NCBI RefSeq assembly: GCF_937870815.1
Contig: NZ_CALMZS010000102.1
Span: forward strand, 1 to 51,710
Length of the DNA: 51,710 nucleotides
DNA from: an uncultured Brevundimonas sp.
GTDB lineage: Bacteria > Pseudomonadota > Alphaproteobacteria > Caulobacterales > Caulobacteraceae
Reading direction: 5' to 3'
A program made the position numbers and the translations under genes. Numbering within the stretch: position 1 is the first letter of the stretch; each line of letters opens with the position of its first letter. The notes beneath the pieces are model-generated. The model was given only the letters and a program-made list of their open reading frames with translations, ran no database searches and was not told where the DNA came from. Shown in pieces: positions 35,769 through 44,494 of the stretch.

Positions 35769-37337
35769 ATGATGAAGCGTAAGGAATTCATGCTGGGGGC
35801 CACGTTCGGCCTGGTTCTCGCGGCCGGCGCCACCGCCGGCGGCGTCATCGACTGGCCGACCGCCGCGGCGGGCCCGGTCGCCGGAGCCACCGGACGCCTG
35901 ACCCCGAACGCCGGTCCCGCCGGCCTCTTCGCCCCGCCGCAGGGCGCGCCCCTCAGCTTCGCCGACATCTTCCAGCAGGTCGCCCCGGCGGTGGTGCAGA
36001 TCAACGTCGAATCGCGGGTCAGCGCCCCTTCGGCCCTGCGCGTTCCGGGGCTGCCGTTCGCCATTCCCCTTCCGGAAGGGGAGCCGGGCGCCGGGGAGGA
36101 GGAGGACGGCCGCACCGCCCGCGGCGCCGGGTCGGGCTTCTTCATTTCGCGCGACGGCTACATCGTCACCAACAACCACGTCGTCGCCGACGCCGTCGAG
36201 ATCACCGTCGTTCTCGCCGACGAACGCGAACTCACGGCCGAGGTCGTGGGGCGCGATCCGGCCACCGATCTGGCGGTGATCAAGGTCGAGGGCTCGGACT
36301 TCCCCTTCGTGCGCTTCGAGGAACAGGCCCAGCCGCGCGTGGGCGACTGGGTCATCGCGGTCGGCAATCCCTTCGGCCTGGGCGGCACGGCCACGGCGGG
36401 CATCGTCTCCGGCCTCGGCCGGCAGAACATCGACCCGGAGTCGAGCGCCGGCTACGTCGACTTCCTGCAGATCGACGCGGCGATCAACACGGGCAATTCG
36501 GGAGGCCCGACCTTCGACATCTACGGCCGGGTGATCGGCGTCAATTCGGCGATCTACACCCAGACGGGAGGGTCGGTCGGCATCGGCTTCGCCATTCCCG
36601 CGTCCGTCGCCAAGCCGATCACCGACCGGCTGATCCGGGACGGCAAGATCGAGCGCGGCTATGTCGGCCTGACCTTGACCACGCCGCGCGCCGCCATGTG
36701 GGAGGCCTACGGCCTGCCGCGCGACACCGAGGGCGCCCTGGTGACCGAGGTCACCCCCGGCGGGCCCGCCGATCGCGGCGGCGTCGAGATCGGCGATGTG
36801 ATCACCGCCGTCAACGGCGAGCCGGTCGAGGACAGCACCGAGGCGACCCGGGTCGTCGGCGCGGTCGCGCCCGGCTCGGCCATTCGTCTCGACATCAACC
36901 GGGGCGGCCGGCGCGTCACCGCCAACGTCCGGGCCGGCGTCCGTCCATCCGAGGACGAACTGCGCCAGGGACTGCTCGGCGGCGAGGGCGCGGCCCCGTC
37001 CGAAGGCCCCGGCGCGGATGTCGGGGGCGCGGCGATCGAGGGCATCAGCGTCTCGCCGCTGACGCCCGCCCTGCGCCAGCGCTACCGCTTCCCGTCCGGC
37101 GCCGCCGGCGTGGTCGTCACCGGCGTGGCGCGCGGCACCCCGGCGGCCCGGCTCCGCCTCGGCCCGGGCATGTTGATCACCCACGCCGACAGGCAGCCCG
37201 TGACCTCTCCCGAGGAGCTCCGCTCGGTCATCCGCTCCGTGCGGGCGGCCGGACGCCCGGGGGTGGTGCTGTTCCTGATCGAGGCGGGCGGCTCGGTGCG
37301 GGTGCCGGTGCTGCTCGAGTTCGCCGACACGGAGTGA
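35769..37337 (+). CDS. degP: DegP/Do-family periplasmic serine protease
   Basis: 522 residues. A signal/anchor segment (about 5-25) exports it. The trypsin-like domain has catalytic H137 (NNHVVAD), D167 (ATDLAV) and S244 (NTGNSGGP). Two PDZ domains follow (about 285-380 and 415-515; GPADRGGVEIGDVITAVNG and a GVARGTPAARLRLGPGM unit). It degrades or refolds misfolded envelope proteins. A short palindrome (36066-36081) encodes part of the variable loop before the protease domain. Its position after ccmH matches rhizobial genomes. Confidence 0.94.
   Translation: MMKRKEFMLGATFGLVLAAGATAGGVIDWPTAAAGPVAGATGRLTPNAGPAGLFAPPQGAPLSFADIFQQVAPAVVQINVESRVSAPSALRVPGLPFAIPLPEGEPGAGEEEDGRTARGAGSGFFISRDGYIVTNNHVVADAVEITVVLADERELTAEVVGRDPATDLAVIKVEGSDFPFVRFEEQAQPRVGDWVIAVGNPFGLGGTATAGIVSGLGRQNIDPESSAGYVDFLQIDAAINTGNSGGPTFDIYGRVIGVNSAIYTQTGGSVGIGFAIPASVAKPITDRLIRDGKIERGYVGLTLTTPRAAMWEAYGLPRDTEGALVTEVTPGGPADRGGVEIGDVITAVNGEPVEDSTEATRVVGAVAPGSAIRLDINRGGRRVTANVRAGVRPSEDELRQGLLGGEGAAPSEGPGADVGGAAIEGISVSPLTPALRQRYRFPSGAAGVVVTGVARGTPAARLRLGPGMLITHADRQPVTSPEELRSVIRSVRAAGRPGVVLFLIEAGGSVRVPVLLEFADTE
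36066..36081. repeat. Perfect 16-bp palindrome inside degP
   Basis: CCCCTTCC followed by GGAAGGGG, encoding LPEGE-type residues in a poorly conserved stretch. It may be a fixed fragment of a dispersed repeat, or chance. Confidence 0.4.
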
Positions 37338-37425
37338 GCGTCTCCATCCTGAACAAGCCTTCACTGCCCGGATCGCCGCCGATGCGCTACCATCGGCGGC
37401 GATTTCGCATCCAGGGGCTGATTCC

Positions 37426-38097
37426 ATGCGCATTCTGGTGGTCGAGGACGACGCCGAGGCGGCGACCGCCATGGTCCGGGGCCTGACCGAGGCCGGCCAC
37501 GAGCCGACCCACGCCGTCGACGGCGCCTTCGGCCTGCTCCAGGCCCGCGGGGGCGGCTACGACGTCTATGTCGTCGACCGCATGATGCCCCGCCTCGACG
37601 GCCTCGGCATGGTCGAGACCCTGCGCAACGACGGCGACCAGACGCCGGTGCTGTTCCTGTCGGCCCTGGGCGAGGTCGACGACCGCGTCGCGGGGCTGAA
37701 GGCCGGGGCCGACGACTATCTGATCAAACCCTACGCCTTTTCCGAACTGATCGCCCGCGTCGAGGCCCTGGCCCGCCGGCGCGAGACCGGCGGCGTCGCC
37801 ACCCTGCTCAAGGTCGGCGACCTCGAGATGAACCTGATCGCCCGCACCGTGCATCGCGCCGGCCAGGAGATCGATCTGCAGCCCCGCGAATTCCAGCTGC
37901 TCGAATTCCTGATGCGCCACGCCGGCCAGTCGGTGACCCGGACCATGCTGCTCGAAAAGGTCTGGGAGTATCATTTCGACCCCCAGACCAATGTCATCGA
38001 CGTTCACATCAGCCGCCTGCGCGCCAAGATCGACAAGGGCTTCGACCACGCCATGCTGCAGACGGTCCGCGGGGCGGGGTACCGGCTGGAGGCCTGA
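37426..38097 (+). CDS. OmpR-family response regulator
   Basis: 223 residues. Receiver domain with E7, D8, D9, phosphoacceptor D51 (VVDRMMPRLDG) and LIKPYAFSEL; winged-helix output domain with QPREFQLLEFLMRHAGQSV and VIDVHISRLRAKID. It resembles CzcR/QseB-type regulators. ATG 37426 lies 88 bp after degP; the paired kinase starts eight bases after its stop. Target genes are unknown; degP next door is a candidate. Confidence 0.93.
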   Translation: MRILVVEDDAEAATAMVRGLTEAGHEPTHAVDGAFGLLQARGGGYDVYVVDRMMPRLDGLGMVETLRNDGDQTPVLFLSALGEVDDRVAGLKAGADDYLIKPYAFSELIARVEALARRRETGGVATLLKVGDLEMNLIARTVHRAGQEIDLQPREFQLLEFLMRHAGQSVTRTMLLEKVWEYHFDPQTNVIDVHISRLRAKIDKGFDHAMLQTVRGAGYRLEA

Positions 38098-38105
38098 CGC
38101 CTCCG

Positions 38106-39518
38106 ATGCGACTTCCCTCCCTCCTTCGCCGCACGCCCTTCCGGTTGACGCTGCTGTTCCTCGCCCTGTTCGTGGCGGCCGCCAGCGCCATTCTCGCCTA
38201 TGTCTATATCGCCTCGGCGTCCGAAGCGCGCGTCAAGGCCGAACGCGACGTGCGGGCCGAGACCGAGGTGCTGACCGGCATCTACGAGGCCCGCGGGGTC
38301 GACGCCCTGAATATGGCCCTCATCGACCGGACCCTGCGCGACAGCGCCTATCTGTACCTGCTGACCGATTCCCGGGACCGGGTCATCACCGGCTCGATCA
38401 GCGTCCAGCCGATCGCCGAGCTGAAGGGGCCGTCGCAGTGGATCACCTTCCCGTTCACCGAGACCGACCCCGACGGCCGGGTGACGCGGCCGCGGGTGCG
38501 GGGCGTGCAGACGCGCCTGTCCGGCGGCGAGACCCTGTTCGTCGGCAAGTCCCTCAGCGACACCGAGGCCTATCTCGCCCGCCTGACGCAGGCGCTGTGG
38601 GGCGCCATGGGCATCGTGCTGCTGCTCGGCCTCGCCGGCGGCGTGCTGGTGAGCCGAAATCTCGAACGGTCCATGGGCCGCCTCAACAAGGTCGTCAACG
38701 CGGTGCGCGACGGCGATCTGAAGGCGCGCTTTCCGGTTCGCAATTCGGGGGATGAGCTCGACGAGCTGGGTTCCGGCCTGAACACCATGCTCGACCGGCT
38801 TGAGGCCTCGATGGCCTCGACCCGGCACGCCGGCGACGCCATCGCCCACGACCTGCGCTCGCCCCTGACCCGGATGCGGGCCAAGCTGGAGGTGTCGCTG
38901 ATCGACGCGGAGGCGGGGGCCATCAACGGCGTCGAAGCCCTCCAGCTGGCGCTCGACGAGGCCGACAACCTGCTCAGGACCTTCAACACCGTGCTGGCCA
39001 TCGCCCGGCTCCAGGCGGCGGCCGGCCGCACCCCCGACCCGCGGCTGTTCGACGCCGCCGACCTCGCCGCCGACATGGCCGAGCTCTACGCCCCGGCCGG
39101 CGAGGACAAGGGGCTGGAGTTCTCGACCGAGATCGAGCGTGGACTGATGATCCGGGCCAACCGGCCCTTCCTCGCCCAGGCTCTCGCCAACGTCATCGAC
39201 AACGCCGTCAAATACACTCCGGCCGGCGGCGCGGTGATGCTGAGGGCGCGGCGGCGCAGCTCCGGCGAGATCGAATTCTCGGTCACCGACACCGGGCCGG
39301 GCGTGCCCGAGGCCGACCGCGAGCGGGTCCTGCAGCGCTTCGTCCGGCTCGACAACAGCCGCTCCGAGCCGGGATCGGGCCTCGGCCTGTCCCTGGTCGG
39401 CGCCGTGCTGGAGGCTCACGGCGGCCGGGTGTGGCTCGACGAAGGGCCCGGCGCATACGGCGGTTTCGGCCCCGGTCTGCGCGTCGCCCTGGTGCTCCCG
39501 CCGGCGGAGGCGACGTGA
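38106..39518 (+). CDS. Sensor histidine kinase
   Basis: 470 residues. Membrane helices at about 13-35 and 165-185 enclose a periplasmic sensor of 130 residues; a HAMP domain follows. Phosphoacceptor H248 lies in AIAHDLRSPLTRMR and the HATPase domain has NVIDNAVKYTP, VTDTGPGVPE and GSGLGLSLV. It forms a pair with the regulator before it and overlaps the glnE start (GTGA), tying this system to glnE expression. Confidence 0.93.
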   Translation: MRLPSLLRRTPFRLTLLFLALFVAAASAILAYVYIASASEARVKAERDVRAETEVLTGIYEARGVDALNMALIDRTLRDSAYLYLLTDSRDRVITGSISVQPIAELKGPSQWITFPFTETDPDGRVTRPRVRGVQTRLSGGETLFVGKSLSDTEAYLARLTQALWGAMGIVLLLGLAGGVLVSRNLERSMGRLNKVVNAVRDGDLKARFPVRNSGDELDELGSGLNTMLDRLEASMASTRHAGDAIAHDLRSPLTRMRAKLEVSLIDAEAGAINGVEALQLALDEADNLLRTFNTVLAIARLQAAAGRTPDPRLFDAADLAADMAELYAPAGEDKGLEFSTEIERGLMIRANRPFLAQALANVIDNAVKYTPAGGAVMLRARRRSSGEIEFSVTDTGPGVPEADRERVLQRFVRLDNSRSEPGSGLGLSLVGAVLEAHGGRVWLDEGPGAYGGFGPGLRVALVLPPAEAT

Positions 39519-42403
39519 GCGGGCCGCTGGCCTCGCGGCTGCGACCCTGCGGCCCGGTCGTCGAGGCCGGGGCCGCCGCGCGCGCGCGCGACCAGCTCGG
39601 CGAGGCCGCGTCCGGGGGCGGCTGGAGCCCGGCTCTCGACAAGGCCTGGCCGGCGCTGGCGCCGGTGTTCGCCGCCTCGCCCTATCTGTTCGGCCTCGCC
39701 CGCCGCTGGCCCGACCGGCTGGCGGCCGTGCTGACGGACGAACCCGACTCCCGGCTGGCGGCCGTGGTCGCCGCGACCGAGGCCCTCGGCGGCGGCGCCG
39801 ACGACCTGCGCGCCCCGCTGCGCCGGCTCAAGGGCGAGCTTCACCTGCTGACCGCGCTCGCCGACCTCGGCGGCGTATGGGGGCTGGATCAGGTCACCGA
39901 CGCGCTCAGCCGTTTCGCCGACGCCTCGGTCAGGGCCGCGCTGCGGGCGGTCGCCCACGACCAGCGCGAACGGGGCCGGCTGGTCAGCGCCGCCGACGAC
40001 CCGCGCGGCCCGGTCCCCGGCCTGTTCGGCCTCGCCATGGGCAAGCACGGCGCCTTCGAACTCAACTATTCCTCCGACATCGACATCAGCCTGTTCTGGG
40101 AGCCCGAAGCCCTGATCCCGGTCCTGGCCGGCGGGGTGGAGGCGCAGCGCTTCGTCGACCGGCTGGCCCAGGCGCTGGTCTCGCTGATGCAGGAGCGGAC
40201 CGGCGACGGCTATGTCTTCCGGGTCGACCTTCGCCTGCGGCCGGACCCGTCGTCGACGCCGCCCGTGGTCGCCGCGCCGACGGCGCTGGCCTATTACGAG
40301 AGCGTCGGCCAGAACTGGGAAAGGGCCGCCTTCATCAAGGCCCGGCCGGTGCTCGGCGATTCCGACGCGGGCGGCGGCTTCCTGAAGGCCCTGCGGCCGT
40401 TCATCTGGCGGCGCAGCCTCGACTATCCGGCCATCCTCGACATCCAGTCGATCAAGCGGCAGATTCATGTCCACAAGACCGGCGACGGCCTGGAGGCGGC
40501 GGGGGCCAATCTGAAGCTGGGCCGGGGCGGCATTCGCGAGATCGAATTCTTCGCCCAGACCCAGCAGCTGATCCTCGGCGGCCGCGATCCGGCCCTGCGC
40601 GCGCCGCGGACCGTCGAGGCCCTTGCGGCCCTGCGCGACGCCGGCCACATCGCCCCGGACGCCTGCGCCCAGCTGACCGCGGCCTATGTCGACCTGCGCG
40701 GGCTCGAGCATCGGGTGCAGATGCTGGACGACGAACAGACCCACAGTCTCCCGGTCGACCCGGACGCCCGGGCGCGGGTCGCCGCCCTGGCCGGCGAGGG
40801 CGACCTGGCCGCCTTCGACGCCCGTGTCGAGGCCCTGCTGGTCGGGGTCAACCGCCGCTACGGCGAACTGTTCGAGGGCGAGGAGGCGCTGTCGTCCCCC
40901 TATGGGTCGCTGGTCTTCACCGGGGTCGAGAACGATCCCGAAACCCTCGACACCCTGGCGCGGATGGGGTTTTCCGACCCCGCCATGATCGCCGAGACGA
41001 TCCGCGGTTGGCACCACGGGCGCATACTGGCGACCCGCGCCGCGCGCGGGCGCGAACTGTTCACCCGGCTCGCGCCGCGCCTGCTGACCGCGCTGGCGGA
41101 CACCGGCGCGGCCGACGCCGCCTTCCGGAGGTTCGCCGTATTCTTCGCCGGCCTGAGTGGCGGGGTTCAGGTGCAGGCGCTGTTTCTGGCCCAGCCGAAG
41201 CTGTTCGACCTCGTCGTCGGGGTCATGGCCTTCGCGCCCCGTCTGGCCCGCGCCCTCGGCCGCTATCCGGCGGCGCTGGACAGCATGCTGGACGCCCGCT
41301 TCACCCGGAACCTCGAGGAGGACTCCGGCGTGGTCGCCCAGATGTGGGCCGAGGCCGCCGCCGCGGCCGACTTCGAAACGGCCATGAACGTGGTCCGCCG
41401 GGTGCACCGCGAGCAGATGTTCCGCATCGGCGTCCAGAGCCTGACCGGCCGGGCCGGACCGGAGGAGGCGGGACGCGCCTACACCACGCTCGCGGACGCC
41501 TGCCTCGCCGCCCTCGCGCCCGCCGCCCTGGCCGAGACGGCGCGCCAGGGCGGGAGTCTCCCCGGCGGGGCGGTGGCGGTGGTGGCGCTGGGCAAGGCCG
41601 GCTCGCGCGAGATGACGGCGACCTCCGACCTCGACCTGATGACCGTCTATGACGCGCCCGAGGACTCGGTCTCGGCCGGCAAGGACTGGGCGGCGGGGGT
41701 CTTCTACTCGCGCTTCACCCAGCGGCTGATCGCGGCCCTGTCGGCGCACACGGCCGAGGGCGGCCTGTACGAGGTCGACATGCGGCTGCGGCCCGGCGCG
41801 GCCAAGGGGCCCGTATCGCTGCGCCTGTCGGCGGTCGAGGACTATTATGCGACCGAGGCCGATACCTGGGAGTTCATGGCCCTGACCCGCGCCCGCGTGG
41901 TCTGGTCCGACGATCCGGCCTTCGGCGCGCGCGTCTCCGACGCGATCGAAGCCATGCTGCGCCACCCGCGGCCGGGGGTGGGCTTCGCCGCCGACGCCCG
42001 CCGGATGCGCGACCGGATGGCCCGCCAGCGGCCGCCCCAGGGCTATTGGGACGTCAAGCTCGCGCCCGGGGGCCAGGTCGACGCCGAATTCGTCGCCCAG
42101 GTGCGACAGCTGCGGCGGGCGCGGGCCGGAGAGTCCCTGACCGTCTCCACCCTCGAGGCCCTGTCGGACGATCCGGCCCTGGCCGAGGCCTGGCGGCTGC
42201 AGCAGGCCCTCAGCCAGATTCTGGGCGCCGCCTTCGACGACCGCCCCGATCCGGAGCATGAGCCGGAAGGATTCCGCGAGCGGTTGGCGAGGGCCGTCGG
42301 CTTCCAGAGCTTCGCCACCCTGAAGGCGGGGCTGGCCGGGGCTCGCGAGGCCGCGCGCGCCGCCTTCGAAGCCGCCCTGCCGCCGGTCGGCGACGGAGAC
42401 TGA
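39515..42403 (+). CDS. glnE: Bifunctional glutamine synthetase adenylyltransferase/removase
   Basis: 962 residues from GTG 39515. Both nucleotidyltransferase halves are present: the N-terminal adenylyl-removase with D188 and D190 in NYSSDIDISLFWE and the C-terminal adenylyltransferase with D705 and D707 in TSDLDLMTVYD. Between them lies the regulatory helical region that binds PII. It adds AMP to glutamine synthetase or removes it in response to nitrogen status. Length is standard (about 950 residues). Overlap with the kinase gene is four bases. Confidence 0.95.
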   Translation: MSGPLASRLRPCGPVVEAGAAARARDQLGEAASGGGWSPALDKAWPALAPVFAASPYLFGLARRWPDRLAAVLTDEPDSRLAAVVAATEALGGGADDLRAPLRRLKGELHLLTALADLGGVWGLDQVTDALSRFADASVRAALRAVAHDQRERGRLVSAADDPRGPVPGLFGLAMGKHGAFELNYSSDIDISLFWEPEALIPVLAGGVEAQRFVDRLAQALVSLMQERTGDGYVFRVDLRLRPDPSSTPPVVAAPTALAYYESVGQNWERAAFIKARPVLGDSDAGGGFLKALRPFIWRRSLDYPAILDIQSIKRQIHVHKTGDGLEAAGANLKLGRGGIREIEFFAQTQQLILGGRDPALRAPRTVEALAALRDAGHIAPDACAQLTAAYVDLRGLEHRVQMLDDEQTHSLPVDPDARARVAALAGEGDLAAFDARVEALLVGVNRRYGELFEGEEALSSPYGSLVFTGVENDPETLDTLARMGFSDPAMIAETIRGWHHGRILATRAARGRELFTRLAPRLLTALADTGAADAAFRRFAVFFAGLSGGVQVQALFLAQPKLFDLVVGVMAFAPRLARALGRYPAALDSMLDARFTRNLEEDSGVVAQMWAEAAAAADFETAMNVVRRVHREQMFRIGVQSLTGRAGPEEAGRAYTTLADACLAALAPAALAETARQGGSLPGGAVAVVALGKAGSREMTATSDLDLMTVYDAPEDSVSAGKDWAAGVFYSRFTQRLIAALSAHTAEGGLYEVDMRLRPGAAKGPVSLRLSAVEDYYATEADTWEFMALTRARVVWSDDPAFGARVSDAIEAMLRHPRPGVGFAADARRMRDRMARQRPPQGYWDVKLAPGGQVDAEFVAQVRQLRRARAGESLTVSTLEALSDDPALAEAWRLQQALSQILGAAFDDRPDPEHEPEGFRERLARAVGFQSFATLKAGLAGAREAARAAFEAALPPVGDGD

Positions 42404-42470
42404 CGTCCGCCGCGTTTCAGTCTCCAGACACGGACGACCGGCCGCATCGGGCGGCCATGGAGACATCAGC

Positions 42471-42920
42471 ATGAGAACGATCCTTGCCGCCGGCGCCCTG
42501 GCGGCCCTGACCTTCGCGGCGGCCGGCCACGCCGCCCTCGCGCAGTCGTCGCCCATGGGCGGGGCCCCCACGGACGCGGACGGCGGTCCGCGCCTCAGCC
42601 GGGCCGAATTCGTCGCCGCGCGCCTCCAGCGCCTCGCCGCCGCCGACGCCGACGGCGACGGCCTCGTCACCCGCGACGAGATGCGGGCCGCCGTCCCGGC
42701 CGGTCGCAGCGCCCGCCTTGACGCCCGCTTCGAGCGCCTCGCCGGCCGCGGCCCGGTCGTCATCGCCGAGGCGCAGGTCCGGGCCGAGGCCGCCTTCACG
42801 CGTCTGGACACGGACGGCGACGGCTTCGTCACCGCGGCGGAGCGCCGGGCGGCCCGCGCCGACCGCCGCGCGGCCGGCCGCCCGTCTCGGGCGTCGCCTC
42901 CGGCGCCCGCTTTGGAGTAA
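42471..42920 (+). CDS. Secreted EF-hand protein
   Basis: 149 residues. A signal peptide (1-25, ending AALAQ) is followed by two canonical calcium-binding loops, DADGDGLVTRDE and DTDGDGFVTAAE, and an Arg/Ala-rich tail. It likely binds Ca2+ in the periplasm. A GGAG inside its last codons serves the sigma factor gene, whose ATG is four bases after the stop, so it heads a stress-response operon. Confidence 0.88.
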   Translation: MRTILAAGALAALTFAAAGHAALAQSSPMGGAPTDADGGPRLSRAEFVAARLQRLAAADADGDGLVTRDEMRAAVPAGRSARLDARFERLAGRGPVVIAEAQVRAEAAFTRLDTDGDGFVTAAERRAARADRRAAGRPSRASPPAPALE

Positions 42921-42924
42921 GCAG

Positions 42925-43548
42925 ATGACGGGCGCGGCGGTCCTCGACCTCACCGGCCTTGCAGCAACCTTCGCACGAGGCCGGATGGCGACCTTCGCCG
43001 ATCCCGACGAGGACCTGGTGCGCCGCGTGGGTCAGGGCGACCCCGCGGCCGTCCAGGCCATGGTCGCGCGCAAGCTGCCGCGCATGCTGGCGCTCGCCCG
43101 GCGCATGCTCGACGATCCCGCCGAGGCCGAGGATGTCGCGCAGGAGGCGCTGCTGCGGGCCTGGCGGCAGGCTCCCCACTGGGCCTCGGGCAGGGCGAAA
43201 TTCGACACCTGGCTGCACCGGGTGGCGCTGAACCTGTGCTACGACCGGCTGCGGCGGCGGCGCGAGACGCCGACCGCCGCCCTCCCGGACCGGCGCGACG
43301 ACGGCCCGGCCCCGGACCGGGGCCTGCTCGCCGCCGACGTCGGGGCGGCGGTCAACGGCGCCCTGGCCCGCTTGCCCGATCGCCAGCGCGAGGCCATCGT
43401 GCTGTGCCATTATCAGGAATTGTCGAACATCGAGGCCGCAGGGCTGATGGAGATCAGCATCGAGGCCCTGGAAAGCCTGCTGTCGCGGGGACGGCGGACA
43501 TTGAGACAGGCGCTGGCCGCGCACCGGCCGGGCGCCGAAGGAGCATGA
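42925..43548 (+). CDS. ECF-family RNA polymerase sigma factor
   Basis: 207 residues from ATG 42925; a second ATG at 42985 is also possible. Region 2 is DEDLVRRVGQGDPAAV and AEDVAQEALLRAWRQ; region 4 is ALARLPDRQREAIVLCHYQE with a helix-turn-helix and SRGRRTLRQAL. It has RpoE-like length and directs transcription when released from its anti-sigma factor. The next two genes look like the anti-sigma and sensor. Autoregulated promoters are usual; none could be recognised here. Confidence 0.92.
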   Translation: MTGAAVLDLTGLAATFARGRMATFADPDEDLVRRVGQGDPAAVQAMVARKLPRMLALARRMLDDPAEAEDVAQEALLRAWRQAPHWASGRAKFDTWLHRVALNLCYDRLRRRRETPTAALPDRRDDGPAPDRGLLAADVGAAVNGALARLPDRQREAIVLCHYQELSNIEAAGLMEISIEALESLLSRGRRTLRQALAAHRPGAEGA

Positions 43549-43982
43549 ACGTGATGACGGCGGAACGCTTCCTCGCCCTCGTGGCCGCCTACGGCGCCGA
43601 CCGGCGTCGCTGGCCCGAGGACGAACGCGCGGCGGCCGAGGCCTTTGCGGCGGCCCATCCCGATACCGCGCGGCCGGCCCTGGACGAGGCCGATGCGATC
43701 GACGACCTGCTGTATCGCTCGCCGACGCCGCGGGTGTCGCCGGCGTTGCGCGACCGGGTGCTGGCCGCCGCCGCCTCGGCCCGCGGCCGGGCCGGACGGA
43801 CCGGGCGGATGTGGATCGACCGCATGACGCTGGCGCTGGGAGCCGGCTGGGCCGCGGCGACCTGCGCGGGGGTGGCGGCCGGCGTGCTGCTGACCGCCCA
43901 TCTCGCCGCCGACGCCGAGGCCGATGCGGTGCTGTACCAGGCCTCCCTGTTCGGCGTCGACGACACGGAGCTGCTCGGGTGA
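43545..43982 (+). CDS. Membrane protein, probable anti-sigma factor
   Basis: 145 residues from ATG 43545, overlapping the sigma gene. The cytoplasmic part begins with LVAAYGADRRRWPEDERAAA, a pattern common in small proteins encoded after alphaproteobacterial ECF genes; one transmembrane helix (about 95-120) follows and ends in a short periplasmic tail. No zinc-binding His/Cys motif is visible. Anti-sigma function is inferred from position and topology. Confidence 0.72.
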   Translation: MNVMTAERFLALVAAYGADRRRWPEDERAAAEAFAAAHPDTARPALDEADAIDDLLYRSPTPRVSPALRDRVLAAAASARGRAGRTGRMWIDRMTLALGAGWAAATCAGVAAGVLLTAHLAADAEADAVLYQASLFGVDDTELLG

Positions 43983-44488
43983 AGGCGGGAACCCTCAAGC
44001 TGGTGCTCGCCGTCTCCGTGGCCCTCAACCTGTTCACCCTGGCCGCCGGCGTGACGCTGCTGGTCGGCCGGGCCGACGTCGAGCGTCGCCTCGAGGCCCA
44101 GCACCGGCCGCGCGACCGCGGCTTCATGTCCGTGGTCGAGGGACTCGATCCGGCGGTGCGCGAGCGGGTCCGCGAGACCCTGCGCGCCTCGGCGCGGGCG
44201 GCCCGCCCCGATTTCGAGGAGACCCGGATGAAGCGGCGTCAGGCGGCCGCCCTGGTGCGCTCCGCCGATTTCGATCCGGTCCGTGTCGCCGCCCTGCTGG
44301 AACAGTCCCGGGCCGCCGAGATGCGCGGCCGGGCCCGGCTGGAGGCCGATGCGGTGGCGTTGCTGGCGACGCTGGCGCCCGACGACCGCGCCGCCTTCTC
44401 GGAGATGCTCAGCCGCCGCGGCCGGACCGGCGTGCGCGACAGGGGCGGGCGCAGGGGCCCCGACTCCCGGACCCGCCCTCCGTCCTGA
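43979..44488 (+). CDS. Periplasmic heavy-metal-sensor-like protein (CnrX/ZraP group)
   Basis: 169 residues from GTG 43979, overlapping the previous gene. An uncleaved N-terminal helix (about 6-28) anchors a four-helix, Arg/Ala-rich periplasmic domain with VEGLDPAVRERVRETLRASA and MKRRQAAALVRSADFDP, as in the CnrX/Spy-like fold. In metal-resistance systems such proteins signal to the anti-sigma factor. Metal ligands are not obvious, so the ligand may be membrane stress rather than metal. Confidence 0.75.
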   Translation: MKAGTLKLVLAVSVALNLFTLAAGVTLLVGRADVERRLEAQHRPRDRGFMSVVEGLDPAVRERVRETLRASARAARPDFEETRMKRRQAAALVRSADFDPVRVAALLEQSRAAEMRGRARLEADAVALLATLAPDDRAAFSEMLSRRGRTGVRDRGGRRGPDSRTRPPS

Positions 44489-44494
44489 CCGGGA

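Noticed and set aside
39416..42832. A 1138-codon open frame on the minus strand opposite glnE
   Set aside because: Same cause: it shadows a full-length GlnE with both catalytic motifs, and its sequence is low in complexity.
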